From Rhodotorula mucilaginosa (taxonomy: Eukaryota > Basidiomycota > Microbotryomycetes > Sporidiobolales > Sporidiobolaceae), in assembly GCA_034406715.1 (NCBI GenBank), contig CP137871.1, forward strand, positions 372,001-436,000: a stretch of 64,000 bases of DNA. The letters are read 5' to 3'. This document shows, piece by piece, positions 10,296 to 21,013 of the stretch. Within the stretch, counting starts at the first letter, position 1; each line of letters begins with the position of its first letter. A program made the position numbers and the translations under genes. The notes below the pieces were generated by a model. That model worked only from the letters and a program-made list of their open reading frames with translations. It was not told the DNA's origin and searched no databases.

Positions 10296-12109
10296 CTATT
10301 GCGCCTGTACGCTCTTCGGGAACAACATCCTCCGCACTGTTGGACCAGCCATACCCGAGAGGGAGATTGGATCAGCATTGAAAGCCACAGCCGACGGACG
10401 GATCAGCAAAAGCACCCTCCCGACTCACCGAGTTCAATCGAGTACTCATGCGTCCCGATCTCGTTGTGCGCGCCTTTCAGTGCCTGATTCACGAGTCACG
10501 TGCAATCAGTGTCAGTAGCAGCATCGTCTTCTCCGGAACGGAAACAGTGAGAGTTACCTCTGCCCAGATCACGGGCCCGAACCCTTCCTGCCTCTCGAAC
10601 CGACTCACGACCCCCCACCCTCCGGCCTTGTATTCGCGCACCAGCTCCTTCCTCCCCTTCCCGCTGTCGTCCCCTACCTCGGAAGCAAGAGCATCAGCAG
10701 GTCGGAGCAACAACGGCGCGAGGAGGTGGTCGGTCAAGGTCCGCGAATGCGAAAGCGGAATGACGGGGTCGTTATGAGCATGCAGGATCAAGATTGGCGC
10801 GCGGATAGTCTGTGGGCACGCTCCGAACACGCGTCAGTCAATTCCGAGCCTCTCCCGTTGTTATTGTCCGGGTGAACGAGTCGGAAGTAAGCGAAAGAGC
10901 GAGGGGCGGCTCACCTCGATCACGCCTCGGGTGTCGAAGCGGGTCCGGAGCAAGCGCAAGACCGACTCCAGCAAGCCCGGAACGATCCGTAATGGGGACA
11001 AGAGCGGGATGATGCTGCCTGCACAGTCAGAACCATAAACAGAGGAATCAGCTTTTTGCCGACTGCTGCGGGTTTGGCTCGAGCGCCCAGAGAGAGAGCG
11101 AGTCACAGAAGCAGCCAACGCGTACCTAGCTTGTACGTCTCCAATAGGGCTGCTATGGACGAGAAGGGTGCCACAAGAATCACCGCTCGCGGCGTCATAC
11201 CTGTCGGTCCAGCAGAGAGGGTCAGCGAGGGCCTTGCCCGGCCTTGCGTCCCGTAAATGAAAGCCCCCCCCCCCCCCCGCGAACAAGCTCTCACCTTCTT
11301 TTGCCAATCTTCCCGCCAACCCGGCACTGACTCCCGTCCCCAGACTCTGTCCCATGATGGCAATCCGCTCCGCTGGCACGCCTCTCTCGCGGTTCACATA
11401 ATCCCACACGCGCCTCGCATCGACCAACAACCCTTCTTCCGAGGGAGGAGGCGACCGCGTCGAGTCGGCAAAACCGCGGTAGTCGATGATGACAAAGTTG
11501 GCGCCGAGGTCGGTCAGGTGCCGAGCGGTGCGGACGCGGTTGCTCGCGGCGCGGGTGGCGGTGTTGCCGTGGAAGTAGATCACGGTCGGCCGTGCCGGGT
11601 CGCTGCAGATATGAGCCGAGTCGGTGTTCAGCTTTCACACACTTCTTTAGAGAGCAAGAAAGAAGCAGAGAGAGAACTCACGCGAGAGCGGCGTCAAACA
11701 CGCTTTGGGGTAGTGGCCCCTCGGGCATACTTTCCCAATCGCCATACGTCTCCTCGACCGCCCGTTCATACACCTCCCTCGGCAAAACCTGCCACGCTCC
11801 AAGGACGGCGCCGTCCTCGGTGGTGAGATTGAACGGGAGGACTTTGCCCGGCGCAAAGCCGACGAGTTCAGGTTTCGTGAAATCGGTGTTGAACGGGATC
11901 CGGACCGGATGGAGGTAGATCAGGGCGCGTTGGACTGGTTCGGCGATGAGGGAGAGGAGGAAGGCGACGTAGGCGACTGTCGGGACGGTGCTCGCCCGGA
12001 TGTTAGTCTCGTGAGCGGATCTCGAATGAGGTTGGGAGAAGGGAGTGCCGGACTTGCCTGTGCCTGCCAACAACCAGCGGTTTGCGCGCCGCCACAATCG
12101 AGCGAGCAT
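10296..12109 (-). CDS. ABHD12/Bem46-type alpha/beta hydrolase
   Basis: Serine hydrolase of the ABHD12/Bem46 group, probably a membrane-associated lysophospholipid or monoacylglycerol lipase. Eight exons (12058-12109, 11682-11976, 11295-11602, 11126-11200, 10915-11018, 10558-10809, 10429-10483, 10296-10336) sum to 1182 bases, 393 residues. An N-terminal hydrophobic segment (VAYVAFLLSLIAEPV) leads into the ALIYLHPV and TTEDGAVLGAWQVLP region. The oxyanion motif YFHGNTAT, the nucleophile elbow MGQSLGTG (Ser), the acid region LHAHNDPVIP (Asp) and the C-terminal KGAHNEIG (His) form a complete catalytic set. Intron 1 uses a GC donor (GCAAGT at 12052-12057). A run of 15 C lies in the third intron (11264-11278). 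The physiological substrate is not readable from sequence. Confidence 0.88.
11264..11278. repeat. Homopolymer of 15 C
   Basis: Uninterrupted C tract inside an intron of the ABHD12-like gene (G tract in the transcript). Such tracts are prone to slippage and to sequencing-length error. Confidence 0.95.
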
Positions 12110-12510
12110 AGCAGTAGGTTGCTACCACGCGAAGGCTGTTGTCCCCGGTTTCTTTGCGCTGCTGCTGTCTCGTTTGATCGAACTGGCGAGGAGTCGACAA
12201 GAGAGAAAGAGCTCCGATAGCTCCTGCGTGGTCGCCGGCGAGCTTCTAGATTTGCGCTGGAGCCTTTTTGCACCTGACTGCTGGCTGGACCAATTTAGGG
12301 ATCCTATCGTGCGAGAAAGGTCGGACCCAACCGCGAATGACGGGGGACAAGTCGAAACGGGGCAGCGTTTGTTGCTCTCTCGCCTGCTCACTCGACTCGC
12401 CGGAGCATTCAATTCGAGCTACAGGAGTGCGGCAAGAGATAGCCGACTGGCGACCGATCAGATCTGCTGCTCTCCGCCTCGTCTCGGGCAGCAGCTTCCT
12501 CCTCCGCAAA
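12110..12510. other. Divergent promoter region
   Basis: About 400 bases between the ABHD12-like gene (minus) and the SH3BGR-like gene (plus). No gene is supported; it should carry both promoters. Confidence 0.5.
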
Positions 12511-14266
12511 ATGTCATCATCTTCATCATCGCCGTCGACCTCCTCGGCTGCCGCTGTCCAGCCCAGTGGTCCGTGCATCGACGTATTCGTGACTTCGATC
12601 CTCTCCAACCCTGCCATCCGAGGCAGGCACGAACGCACTCGCCGCGCGCTCACCTCGGCTCGCGTCCCGTACCGAGAACACGACGTGCGTCTTTTCCCCG
12701 CTCCTCCTCCTCCTCCTCCGGGCTGACAGAATTACTTTAACGGACGATATGACACACGCAGGTCGCAGGAGATGAAGAGGCCAAGAAACTCTGGAAGCGC
12801 AAGAACGGCGGCAAGAACGAGTTGCCGTTTGTCCTCGTCGACGGAGAACCGGTCGGGTCCATCGAGGACATGGACGAAGCGTGAGTCTTGACATACAGAG
12901 GAGAGGGGGCTCGATGACCGGGAGGTGCGAGGCGGAACGATCCCATCATTGACCGAGGGGGGACTCGGGAGGCAGGGTCGAGTTTGGCGAATTGCGACAA
13001 TTCCTCCGGCTCGATGCGCCTCGGAGCTGCCCTCCCGCCGCATCTTCCTCCTCCTCCTCCGAGGTGACACCCAACAACCTCTCTACTACGACCTCGCACG
13101 CTGCGACTGCTCCCTCAAGCGGACCTCCCTCGGCCTCGACCACCTCCGCTCCAAACTCGACCTCGAACTCGAATACAAACTCCAACCGACTCGACGCAGC
13201 CTTGTCGAAACCGAAACCCTCAATCGACGATTTTGCGGACCTCGACTTGACAGAGGAGGAGCTCGCCTCTCTCGCCCGCGAACTGACTTCCACCTCGCCC
13301 GAAGAGACCTACTCGTCTCTCCTCTCGGCAAGCCAAAGTCGACGGCAGCCCGAAGAAGACACTAGCTCGGCGACGATGACTTCGACGTCGAACCACAACC
13401 CTTCGGGCGGCTACCAGTTCTCGCACACGCAGCAGTTCACACCCTCGTACCCTTCGACGGCGCCTCTCAAACTCGAGAAAGTCAATTTCGTTCGACCGAT
13501 CCGGCGCCCCTTGGCGAGCGAAGTCGACACCGACTTATTGGAGGGGATCGACCAGGACGATCTGGACGAGGATGCGCTCGAACGATTGGCGCGGGAGTTG
13601 GAACTGGAGGAAGAGGAGCATCATCGGAGACGATCGCCCGTGCCCCCGAGTGGGTCAAGCCGTGGTGAAGGGGGAGAGGCAAGCGCGCCCACAAAGACGA
13701 CGACGGTCGAGTCGTCAATAGCTCCACCACTCGGAGACGTCACCGCCGTCGAAGGCGACGGCGGCGCCTCATTGTCGAAACCGCTCAAACAAGTCGAGGC
13801 GCTCACGATCCCCGCCGCCACCGTCGTGGATGCGGGCGGCGACCGCGATCCCGGATCATCACAACAACCACACAAGGACCTCGAACCTCAGCGAATCCAG
13901 ATCGAACCGGTCTCGGAGTTTGAGACCCGCACGCGCGCCGAAGCCGAGCGAGCGGCGGCGGCACCCTCCCCTTCTCTTCCTCCTCCTCTCGGAACAGCAA
14001 CGTCCGCCGAACCTTCTTCAAGCCGTCGTGCGACCGAGTCTTCCACTTCCTCCTCAGAAGAAGCTCGCAGGCTCAAGACGGACGCGCCTACCAGGAGTGG
14101 CGAGAGTCAGATGCCGAATTTCGGCGTCGAGGCCATGATGTCGCCGACATCGCAGGAGCGGCACCAGCAGCGAGAAAGGGAAGGAGGAGGGGGAGATCAC
14201 GCGGGAGATGGCAAAGACTCATTGGATAGGCGGGTTGCGGGGGCGATCCGGGATGGCGAGCTCTAA
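12511..14266 (+). CDS. SH3BGR-like (thioredoxin-fold) protein with long acidic tail
   Basis: Three exons (12511-12684, 12762-12880, 12976-14266) give 527 residues. After a Ser-rich start, residues 20-110 match the SH3-binding glutamic-acid-rich protein family: IDVFVTSILSNPAI, RRALTSARVPYREHDV, EEAKKLWKRKN, LPFVLVDGEPVGSIEDMDEAVEFGELRQFL. The family has a glutaredoxin-like fold but usually lacks redox cysteines, and I see none in a CXXC arrangement here. The remaining roughly 400 residues are disordered, rich in Ser, Thr, Glu and Pro. They contain short acidic repeats such as IDDFADLDLTEEEL and GIDQDDLDEDALERLAREL, two copies of the same helix-like pattern (D-L-x(0-2)-E-x-L-x-x-L-A-R-E-L), possibly ubiquitin- or partner-binding helices. 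Molecular role unknown. Confidence 0.82.
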
Positions 14267-14627
14267 GCTAGCTGTTTTTGTTTCCCTGGCCGGAACCTCG
14301 TCTTTTCGTCTCCTGCAAGATCCATTCCAGGCGGCCATGCAGACGCTTCCCCTCACGCTCTTCTCCTTCCGATCGTGCCACTCACAGGACGATGGACATT
14401 TGGCCCGCCACCAAGACCTAGCCTGGGAAAAGAGAAGAACGAGAGAAAATGACAACATGGAAAAGGAGGAGGAGGACAGCGGAACTCTACAAGCGACTAG
14501 CGATGTACATAGAGAGAGTTCATTTATCCTGTGCATATACCATACATCCTTTCGACGACGGGGAGACCGAAAGAGGAAGAAGAAAGCCGGGGGGAGGAGG
14601 ACGTAAAAACAGAAGTGCAGCTCTCTT
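14267..14627. other. Convergent 3' spacer
   Basis: About 360 bases between the ends of the SH3BGR-like gene and PEX16. It should hold both 3' untranslated regions; no gene is seen. Confidence 0.5.
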
Positions 14628-16538
14628 CTATGCCGTATCTGCGGACGATGATCCAGGTTAGCCTTGCGCAAAGACGCTGGTAGGGATCCGGGAAGTTAGA
14701 CAACTCACAGTAGTAATACTCGTCGATGAGCGGGACGTAATCTTGCAGCAACGTCGAGACGAACCCGATCAGCGGCTTGTCCTGGAACTTGCCCGCGATC
14801 GCTTCGAGTCGAGGTCTGTACTCGATGCGGAAGAGCGCCACGCGGGAAAGTCATAGTAGATTGAGGAACGTCAGTTCCTTTTCTCGTAAGAGAGAGAGAA
14901 AGACAGGCAGGAGCGCACTTTGTCCAGCCCTCCCACACCGGTCCCCGAACGAGGTACCACCAGAACTGCCTCGCCCTCTTGCTCGTCTCTTGCTTCTCCA
15001 GTTCGGTCTCGGTCTTGACGGGCAACATCGGTCCCGAAGCCTTGTTCGTCGCGAGTCGCGACGTCGACGAACACCGGAGCGAGTAGGCGAGGTACTCGAG
15101 CGCGAGGGAGAGGAGGTACGGGAGCGTGTGGCGGCGGCCGTACCTGCGCATCGCGATCACTGTCGTCGTGCGAACAGTAGCAGTCAGCAGTCAGTTTACA
15201 GTTTGTTCCCACGACGCTCGAGTGGAAAGCAAGTTGCGCCGCAACCGCGCGAGGTCCAAGAGGCACACACGTACCGTAGATCAAAGGTCGGAGGATGTAG
15301 ATGATCTCTGCAAGTTTTTTGATCCCCTTGGCTTTCGAGACGAGGTCCTCTGGTCTCCGGACATCCTCGACCGTGAGCACCCTCGACATGAGGTACTCCT
15401 TGCCGACATCCTTGGCCATGTACGATGCCGTCAGCGTCACAGTCGCGTCTCCGAGTGGGGTAGCGTCGCCGTTTCGTCTCAAGGAAGCCAGCGTCGGGCG
15501 AACGTATCCCGTCCTCGGGCCCGTCCAGAACTCGGGCTCGTCCTCCCGTTCAGTCTCGACTTTGGCCATCCCGATTTGGAGGCTCGTCTCGCCATGCGAC
15601 TGCCTGAGCAAGACGTCAGCCGCACTGTGTGGTGGTGGCGCGGCCGTCGCTTCCGTTCCATGGTGGAGTTTCGTCGCTGCGCGCTGCATCTTGGCGAGCC
15701 GTTCTTGGTTCATGGCCAACAGGGCCGGGTCCATCTCCCGTTCCGCGACGGGGGGTTGAACTCCCGTCCTGCCTTTGGTAGCGCCCATGAGTCCGAGGCG
15801 CAACGCGGCCTTGATCGCCTCGATCGCAATGACCGTCTTTTCCGCCTTGTCGCGCCCGCCTCCGCGTTTCGTGACGGCCATCTCGATCAGCAACTCGAGG
15901 GATTGGACGACGCTGAGTGTGTGGGCGAGGATGTTGTACGGTTGAGAGTTGGTGACAAAGTGGCGGGTGTAGCGGGTGTGGGACGACGAGGGAGGTCGGA
16001 GTGGGGCCGGGAGGGACGACGCGGCTCGGTGCAGGACCGAGTCATGGTAGAGGCTGATCAGGTTGAGCACCGAGTACACTGTAGTGGTGCGGGATGGGCG
16101 GTCAATTCCTCGTCACTCTGCAGGACAAGAGTCGAGGCGGAGACCGGAACTGACGGCCTTCGGACGCGACTTCTGCATCCTGGAATCGCCCTGTTTGCGC
16201 GGAATCCAGACGCGTCAGTGGGAGCTCCCCGGGGTGTTCCCCCTCAGCGGCGCGACAGAGAGACGCACCGGGTAGGAACCAGGTCAGGGTCCGGAGGGAC
16301 GACTCGATACTTGCGATTCTCGACGAGTTGGAAACGAGCGCCTTTTCGTCTGCGGGGGGGAGTCAGCGGGGGGTCCGGCATGCATCGCGAGGTTGAGAGT
16401 ACTTGCAAGAGTCGAATGCGTCTGCGATCCCCATTGTCGTCGTTGTTTGTTGGGTCCGGGAGAGAGCAGAGTGGAGCAAGCCGGCGACTTTAGCGGGTCA
16501 GAGTTGCCGGACCCACCTAGCAGTAATTGCGCTGTCAC
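14628..16538 (-). CDS. PEX16: Peroxin-16, peroxisomal membrane biogenesis protein
   Basis: PEX16 acts early in peroxisomal membrane assembly. The N-terminal signature RIASIESSLRTLTWFLPG is in the exon around 16270-16350. The next large exon around 15290-16080 begins YSVLNLISLYHDSVL and includes the conserved segment SVVQSLELLIEMAVTKR, then AIEAIKAALRLGLM. A later exon carries IYILRPLIY. Downstream come RRYGRRHTLPYLLSLALEYLAY, RQFWWYLVRGPVWEGWT (each split here only by quoting) and the C-terminal EYRPRLEAIAGKFQD, KPLIGFVSTLLQDYVPLIDEYYY. A final intron leaves just the codons T-A-stop, ending at 14628. The start at 16538 (MTAQLLL) is uncertain: it is the only upstream ATG in frame with THSTLANEKALVSN once the first intron is removed. 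A Ser/Thr/Ala-rich insert between the two central helices is longer than usual. Confidence 0.88.
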
Positions 16539-16742
16539 TGCCAGTAGTTCTAGTATGTGCTAATACACTAGTTTGAGATACCTGGACCCCTTCACGATGC
16601 GCAGAGGTCGAGCGACCAGCGAGGGAGCAGCAACTGCAGCCGTCGCGCTTCGACTTGCAATTGGGAACAAGGAACGACCCTTACACGCTCCCCAGTCCGC
16701 TCCGCCTTGCAGAGAGAGACCAGAGTCTAGCTGAGCAGAGCC

Positions 16743-18633
16743 ATGTCGACCAACAAGACCCTCGCTAGCATCGCAGCTCCGGCGCCCGAAGTCGTCGAGC
16801 AGGTCGTCGAGCAGAAGCAGCACCAGTCGGCACAGCAAAAGGCGCGCTTCGACAAGGGACTCGCAGAGACCCGCGTCCAGCGCGTGCGCGTAGATGGACT
16901 CGTGAGTCACCCGCGTCTACCTGTCTCTTGCCCCGGCTGCCCCTGTGGCCGGCACACGCTCTCAGTCCTGTCGATCAAGGTCGAGCTGGCGCGGAAGGGC
17001 GAACCGTCACCGCCCGCCTGGTGCACTGGACAGGGACTGCTAGGGGTCCCGTCTAACGTCTCCAGGTCGCTCATGCTATGAGTCGGCGGAATTTTCAAGC
17101 GCGCGACAGGCGCGGTGCACATCGATCGAGACCAGCAGCAGCACCGAGACATGTTGCAAACCCGTAACGCCGCGACTGACCCTGTGGTGGTGGTGAAACG
17201 GCTATTGTAACAGGCCCTCATGAAGATCATCAAGCACTCGCGCGAGGCGCACACCGTCAACCCGGCTCCGCCCAACACGTCCAACGCGACCGTCACCTTC
17301 ACCCCTGCCGTCGGTCAACTGTTCGGCATCGACGCAGAGGGCACCCTCGAAGTCTCGAACGCGTTCGGTCTCCCCGCGGGTACCTTTGCTGGCCCGCCGA
17401 CCGACGCCAAGGAGGAGAGCAAGGGCGTCAAGGCCGGTGAGTCGGTGGCGTCTTTGGTCTGCCTCGATTCCTCTGAATGACCAGGTTGATCTGACCTTTG
17501 CCCCTCCCCGACGACAGCCGCCAAGTACACGGCTCAGCTCGTGAACCGCATGACGGACGTCAACGCCGACGCCTCGGTCGTCGGATTCTACACCTCGACC
17601 AACAACGGTCAGGTGCTCGCCACGGGAGGCTTTGTCGAGGCCCTCGTCGGCGCCCAGCTGAGCGGCGGGGGAGTCGGCAGCGGAGCCAAGACCCAGCCGG
17701 TGGCGCGACCCGGGATGGGACCTCGGCCGGCGGGGCAGCTCGCGAGTGGCGATGCCAACAAGAGCGGCAAGGGGATCGCGCTCGTCTACGGTGCGCTGCT
17801 CTCCGAAATTCCTGTCTGGCAGAACCTTGCTGATCACGTCATGCGCCTGCAGACATTGCCAGCGCAACACAAGGCGCCGTCGCACTCAAGGCGTACCGCC
17901 TCTCGCAGGGCTTCATCGACGCTTACCGCGCCGGCAAGTTTGACACGGCCAGGTGCGCTGCTCCAGACACTCGTGTTTCAATACCACTGTCCGGCTCCTG
18001 ACTTGGGTCCTATGTATCCCGTCCGACACAACTCTCAGCCTGATCGAGAACAAGTTGATTCACTCGACGATCCTCGAGGAGGTTCCCGTCGTCGTCCACT
18101 CGTCCGCCCTCTTGACCGCCTTCCTTGCAACCCTGACTGCCCCCGCCTCCTCCTCTTCTTCCTCCTCCTCAACCGCTGCTTCCTCCTCTTCGTCCTCGCT
18201 GTCGACGCCTTCGTTCGCGCCGCTTTCGCTCCCTTCGCCGTCCTCGACCGCGCACGTTCAGTCGGCGGCGATCCCGGCCCCGCTGACCCAACCGTTGCAG
18301 CACCTCCTGTCCGCCCTCGAGACGCACCAAGCCCACCTCTCGACGCTGCAGTTCCAGTCGCGCCAACTCGCGCGCGAGCGGACCCGCCTCGAGGCGATCC
18401 ACCCCAACGTCGCGAAACGGCGACAGGAGAATGAGCAGCGCGCCAAAGACGGGTTGCCCCCTCTGCCGTTGACGGACGAGGAAGTCCGCGCGGGGTTGAA
18501 GGAACCGAGTCGGCTCGAGACGATGTGCGCCGTGGCGGCGGTCGAAGGGGCGGCCAAGAGCCTCAGCGAGGCGACTGGCGCCGGAGTCGTGCGCGCTTTC
18601 GGAGCCAAGTCGGGCGTCACGTCGGCGGCGTGA
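16743..18633 (+). CDS. EIF3H: Translation initiation factor eIF3 subunit h
   Basis: Five exons (16743-16901, 17214-17436, 17518-17790, 17853-17952, 18039-18633) sum to 1350 bases, 449 residues. The N-terminal MPN domain is recognisable: VQRVRVDGLALMKIIKHS, VGQLFGID, LEVSNAFGLPAG, NRMTDVNADASVVGFYTS, and IALVYDIASATQGAVALKAYRLS. As in other eIF3h proteins, the JAMM zinc-binding set is incomplete, so it is structural rather than a deubiquitinase. Downstream, FIDAYRAGKFDTA, NKLIHSTILEEVPVVVHSS and the C-terminal part with RTRLEAIHPNV and ANEQRAKDGLPPLPL-type residues match the family. A Ser/Ala/Pro-rich insert (near 18150-18250) interrupts the C-terminal half. The start ATG sits about 200 bases from the PEX16 start, so the two share a divergent promoter region. 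Confidence 0.93.
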
Positions 18634-19144
18634 ACGGCAGCGTCAATGATCCTCGTTCTTAGCTTCTTGGATCGCACCGCTCGAGAGGCGTCCCCCGTTT
18701 TGTGTGTGTGTGTTTTTGTGTAGAATTTCCCCCAGAGCCCGCCTCACATGCGGGTTTCCTTCCCTGCCGCTCTCGCTCGGCGGTCAAGGAGAAGAAAAAG
18801 GTGCAAAGCAATCATCGCAGCACCATCAGCTACTGTATGCGAGGTATGTGGACCTGTGCAAATTGCACAGACAAAGTTGCCGGAATTGCCCGAGGCTCTC
18901 GACTGGCCTTGTGTTGGATCGCGGCCTCGAGGAGCATACTTTGCAGCGGGGGACGAGTCCCACAGCCTGTGTGTCCCGTGTAGAGTCGCTCTACTCTGGA
19001 TCGGAGCGAGTTGTGAGGGCGCGAGATCTGCCGGACCGGGGATTGGCTGCCGCGCGAGGCTTGTCGTCCGAAAAAGCGAGCGCGTGTTGCTTTTTTCTCT
19101 CTTCTCCGTCGTCGCACTCCACTCCGTCCGCACCACAATCAAAA
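18634..19144. other. Spacer and cytochrome c promoter/5' leader
   Basis: About 510 bases. A short GT run follows the eIF3h stop (18702-18712). The rest should contain the cytochrome c promoter and leader. A possible TA-rich TATA box is not obvious. No gene is supported. Confidence 0.45.
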
Positions 19145-20575
19145 AGTGAGTACCATCGGCCGGATATACTCCGCCAGACTCGCGCATGGCTGACCCTCTC
19201 GACCCTCTGCGCCCGCAGTGCCTTTCGCTGCTGGTGAGCCTCTCAAGACGGCGGCGGCGTCACCAGCTCACTCTCAGTCTCGCGCGGTGATGGCTTACAC
19301 ATACGCTGGCCTGGTGAATAGGTAACGCCTCCAAGGGTGCTGGTCTCTTCAAGACCCGGTACGTCGCTCCTCCCTTCTCTCGTGGACGGTGCTGGTCGAG
19401 TGTGGCGTCTCTGTCGGACGGACGCGATCGTCCGCCGACCTCCGTTTCTCGCGTCGTCTCGGCGCGTCACACGTCGAGTGTACTGGACAGGGAAACAGGA
19501 ACTGACCTATATATCACCCCGTCACTGCAGCTGTGCGCAGTGCCACACCGTCGAGGATGGTGGTGGTGAGTCTCTTCCCTCCGCGTGCTACTGCGCCCGC
19601 GGTCATTGGCCGAGGGCGTCATGTCGTCCCCCCTCTCGTACATAGTGTACTGACACAACCATACGTCCCTATAGCCAACAAGGGTTAGTCAAACCATCTG
19701 CGCCGTCTTTGCGGGCCTTCTCGCTGTGCCGATCTCGAACGCTCGGCATGCCCTTCCCCATTCTTCTCGAGTCCGGTTGACTGACTCCCGGGAACCTGCA
19801 TTACTTCGCTCGATGCAGTTGGCCCCAACCTGCACGGTCTCGTACGTTCAACACCCCTACATTACACTCGCGCATCCCCGCGTGTACGGGAAGAGGATGT
19901 GGGAAATTGCCGGCCGTGAAAACTGACTCGCCTCCTTTTCTTCGTCATAACAGTTCGGCCGTCAGTCCGGCTCGGTCGAGTCGTTCTCGTACACCGAGGC
20001 CAACAAGAAGGCTGCCGTCCACTGGTACGTTCGCGGTGACTCGAGAGTCAAAGCCAGCGAAACAGGATGTCGTCGATGCGGCGGATCCTTTTAGCTGACT
20101 TGATTGGTTGCTCCGCCGTACAGGGACGAGAACACCCTCTTCGACTACCTTGAGAACCCGAGTACGTACACACTCTGTGCGAGACTTTTCTGCGAGTAAC
20201 GGAGCCGATGCTGATGTCGGTTTCCCTCACTTGCAGAGAAGTACATTCCGGGTACCAAGATGGCCTTCGCCGGCCTCAAGAAGGTCCGTACAGACTCTAT
20301 GGCGATGTGCTGCTGTCCTACCCGTGACGGGAAGCTGACCCAAGACTCTCGAAACTCACCCATCCCGAATTTTCGCCTCCTTCTTCGCCATCGAACGCCT
20401 TGCGCCTCGCCACCACGCTATACGTAATCTTATCGCAATGCAGGAGAAGGACCGCAACGACCTGATCACGTGTATGTTTATGCAGTATGCGTGTATAGCC
20501 GCCTGGAGACTGTACGCTGACCTTGTCGTCCCCCCTTTTTTCTCGCACGCAGGGCTCAAGGAGTCGACCGCCTAA
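19145..20575 (+). CDS. CYC1: Cytochrome c, heavily interrupted gene
   Basis: Soluble electron carrier between complexes III and IV. Eleven coding exons fit: 19145 (one base), 19219-19233, 19322-19358, 19531-19565, 19675-19683, 19819-19841, 19954-20024, 20124-20161, 20237-20283, 20444-20471 and 20553-20575. They sum to 327 bases and 108 residues, the usual length. The protein reads MPFAAGNASKGAGLFKTR, the haem site CAQCH, GPNLHGLFGRQSGS, YTEANKKAAVHWDE, NPKKYIPGTKMAF (axial Met) and RNDLITWLKESTA. The start codon is split, A at 19145 and TG after the intron at 19219-19220. The fifth exon is only nine bases (CCAACAAGG) and supplies residues A-N-K. Both are demanded by frame and by family alignment. 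Codon use is strongly biased, as expected for a highly expressed gene. Confidence 0.96.
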
Positions 20576-21013
20576 ACCGTCGGTCCCCCCTCGACTGTTT
20601 GTTTGCGAATAGACGTAAATTCCCCCCTCCGATATAGGCAATGCCGTGTCGTGTAATCACCACCCCTCCTCACACACTCTCTATGTCTCTCTCTGGTTCT
20701 TTTTCTTTCGGATTGCTGTCCCGAGAGCGGGAGCTAGCAAGATCAGAGTGGATACAGAGGGGCTGATTTTCATCGTTTGAGCAGAGCTGCTACACCAGTG
20801 GGTCGAGTCTGTGTCTGTCGCGGCGGCGGCGGCGGCGGTGGTGGTAGCTGGGACGATTCTTGGTGCGACGGTGGCGGTGGCGGTGGTGGAGGCGGCGGAA
20901 CAGGCCGCGCAGGTGCACCTGCAGCGGCCGCGCGACTGCGTGTGTAGAGTCGAGATCAGGGTCCGCCGTCGAGGGAATGAATCGACGTGCATGGACCCTC
21001 AACCGCAATCAAC
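20576..21013. other. Convergent 3' spacer with triplet repeats
   Basis: About 440 bases between the cytochrome c and RAI1 stops. GCG/GGT-type triplet runs occur near 20820-20900. Frames open across them are low-complexity and not convincing genes. Confidence 0.45.

Noticed and set aside
12992-13343. Ser/Glu-rich minus-strand frames inside the SH3BGR-like gene
   Set aside because: The plus-strand frame is continuous with the conserved thioredoxin-fold exons; the reverse frames are composition artefacts.
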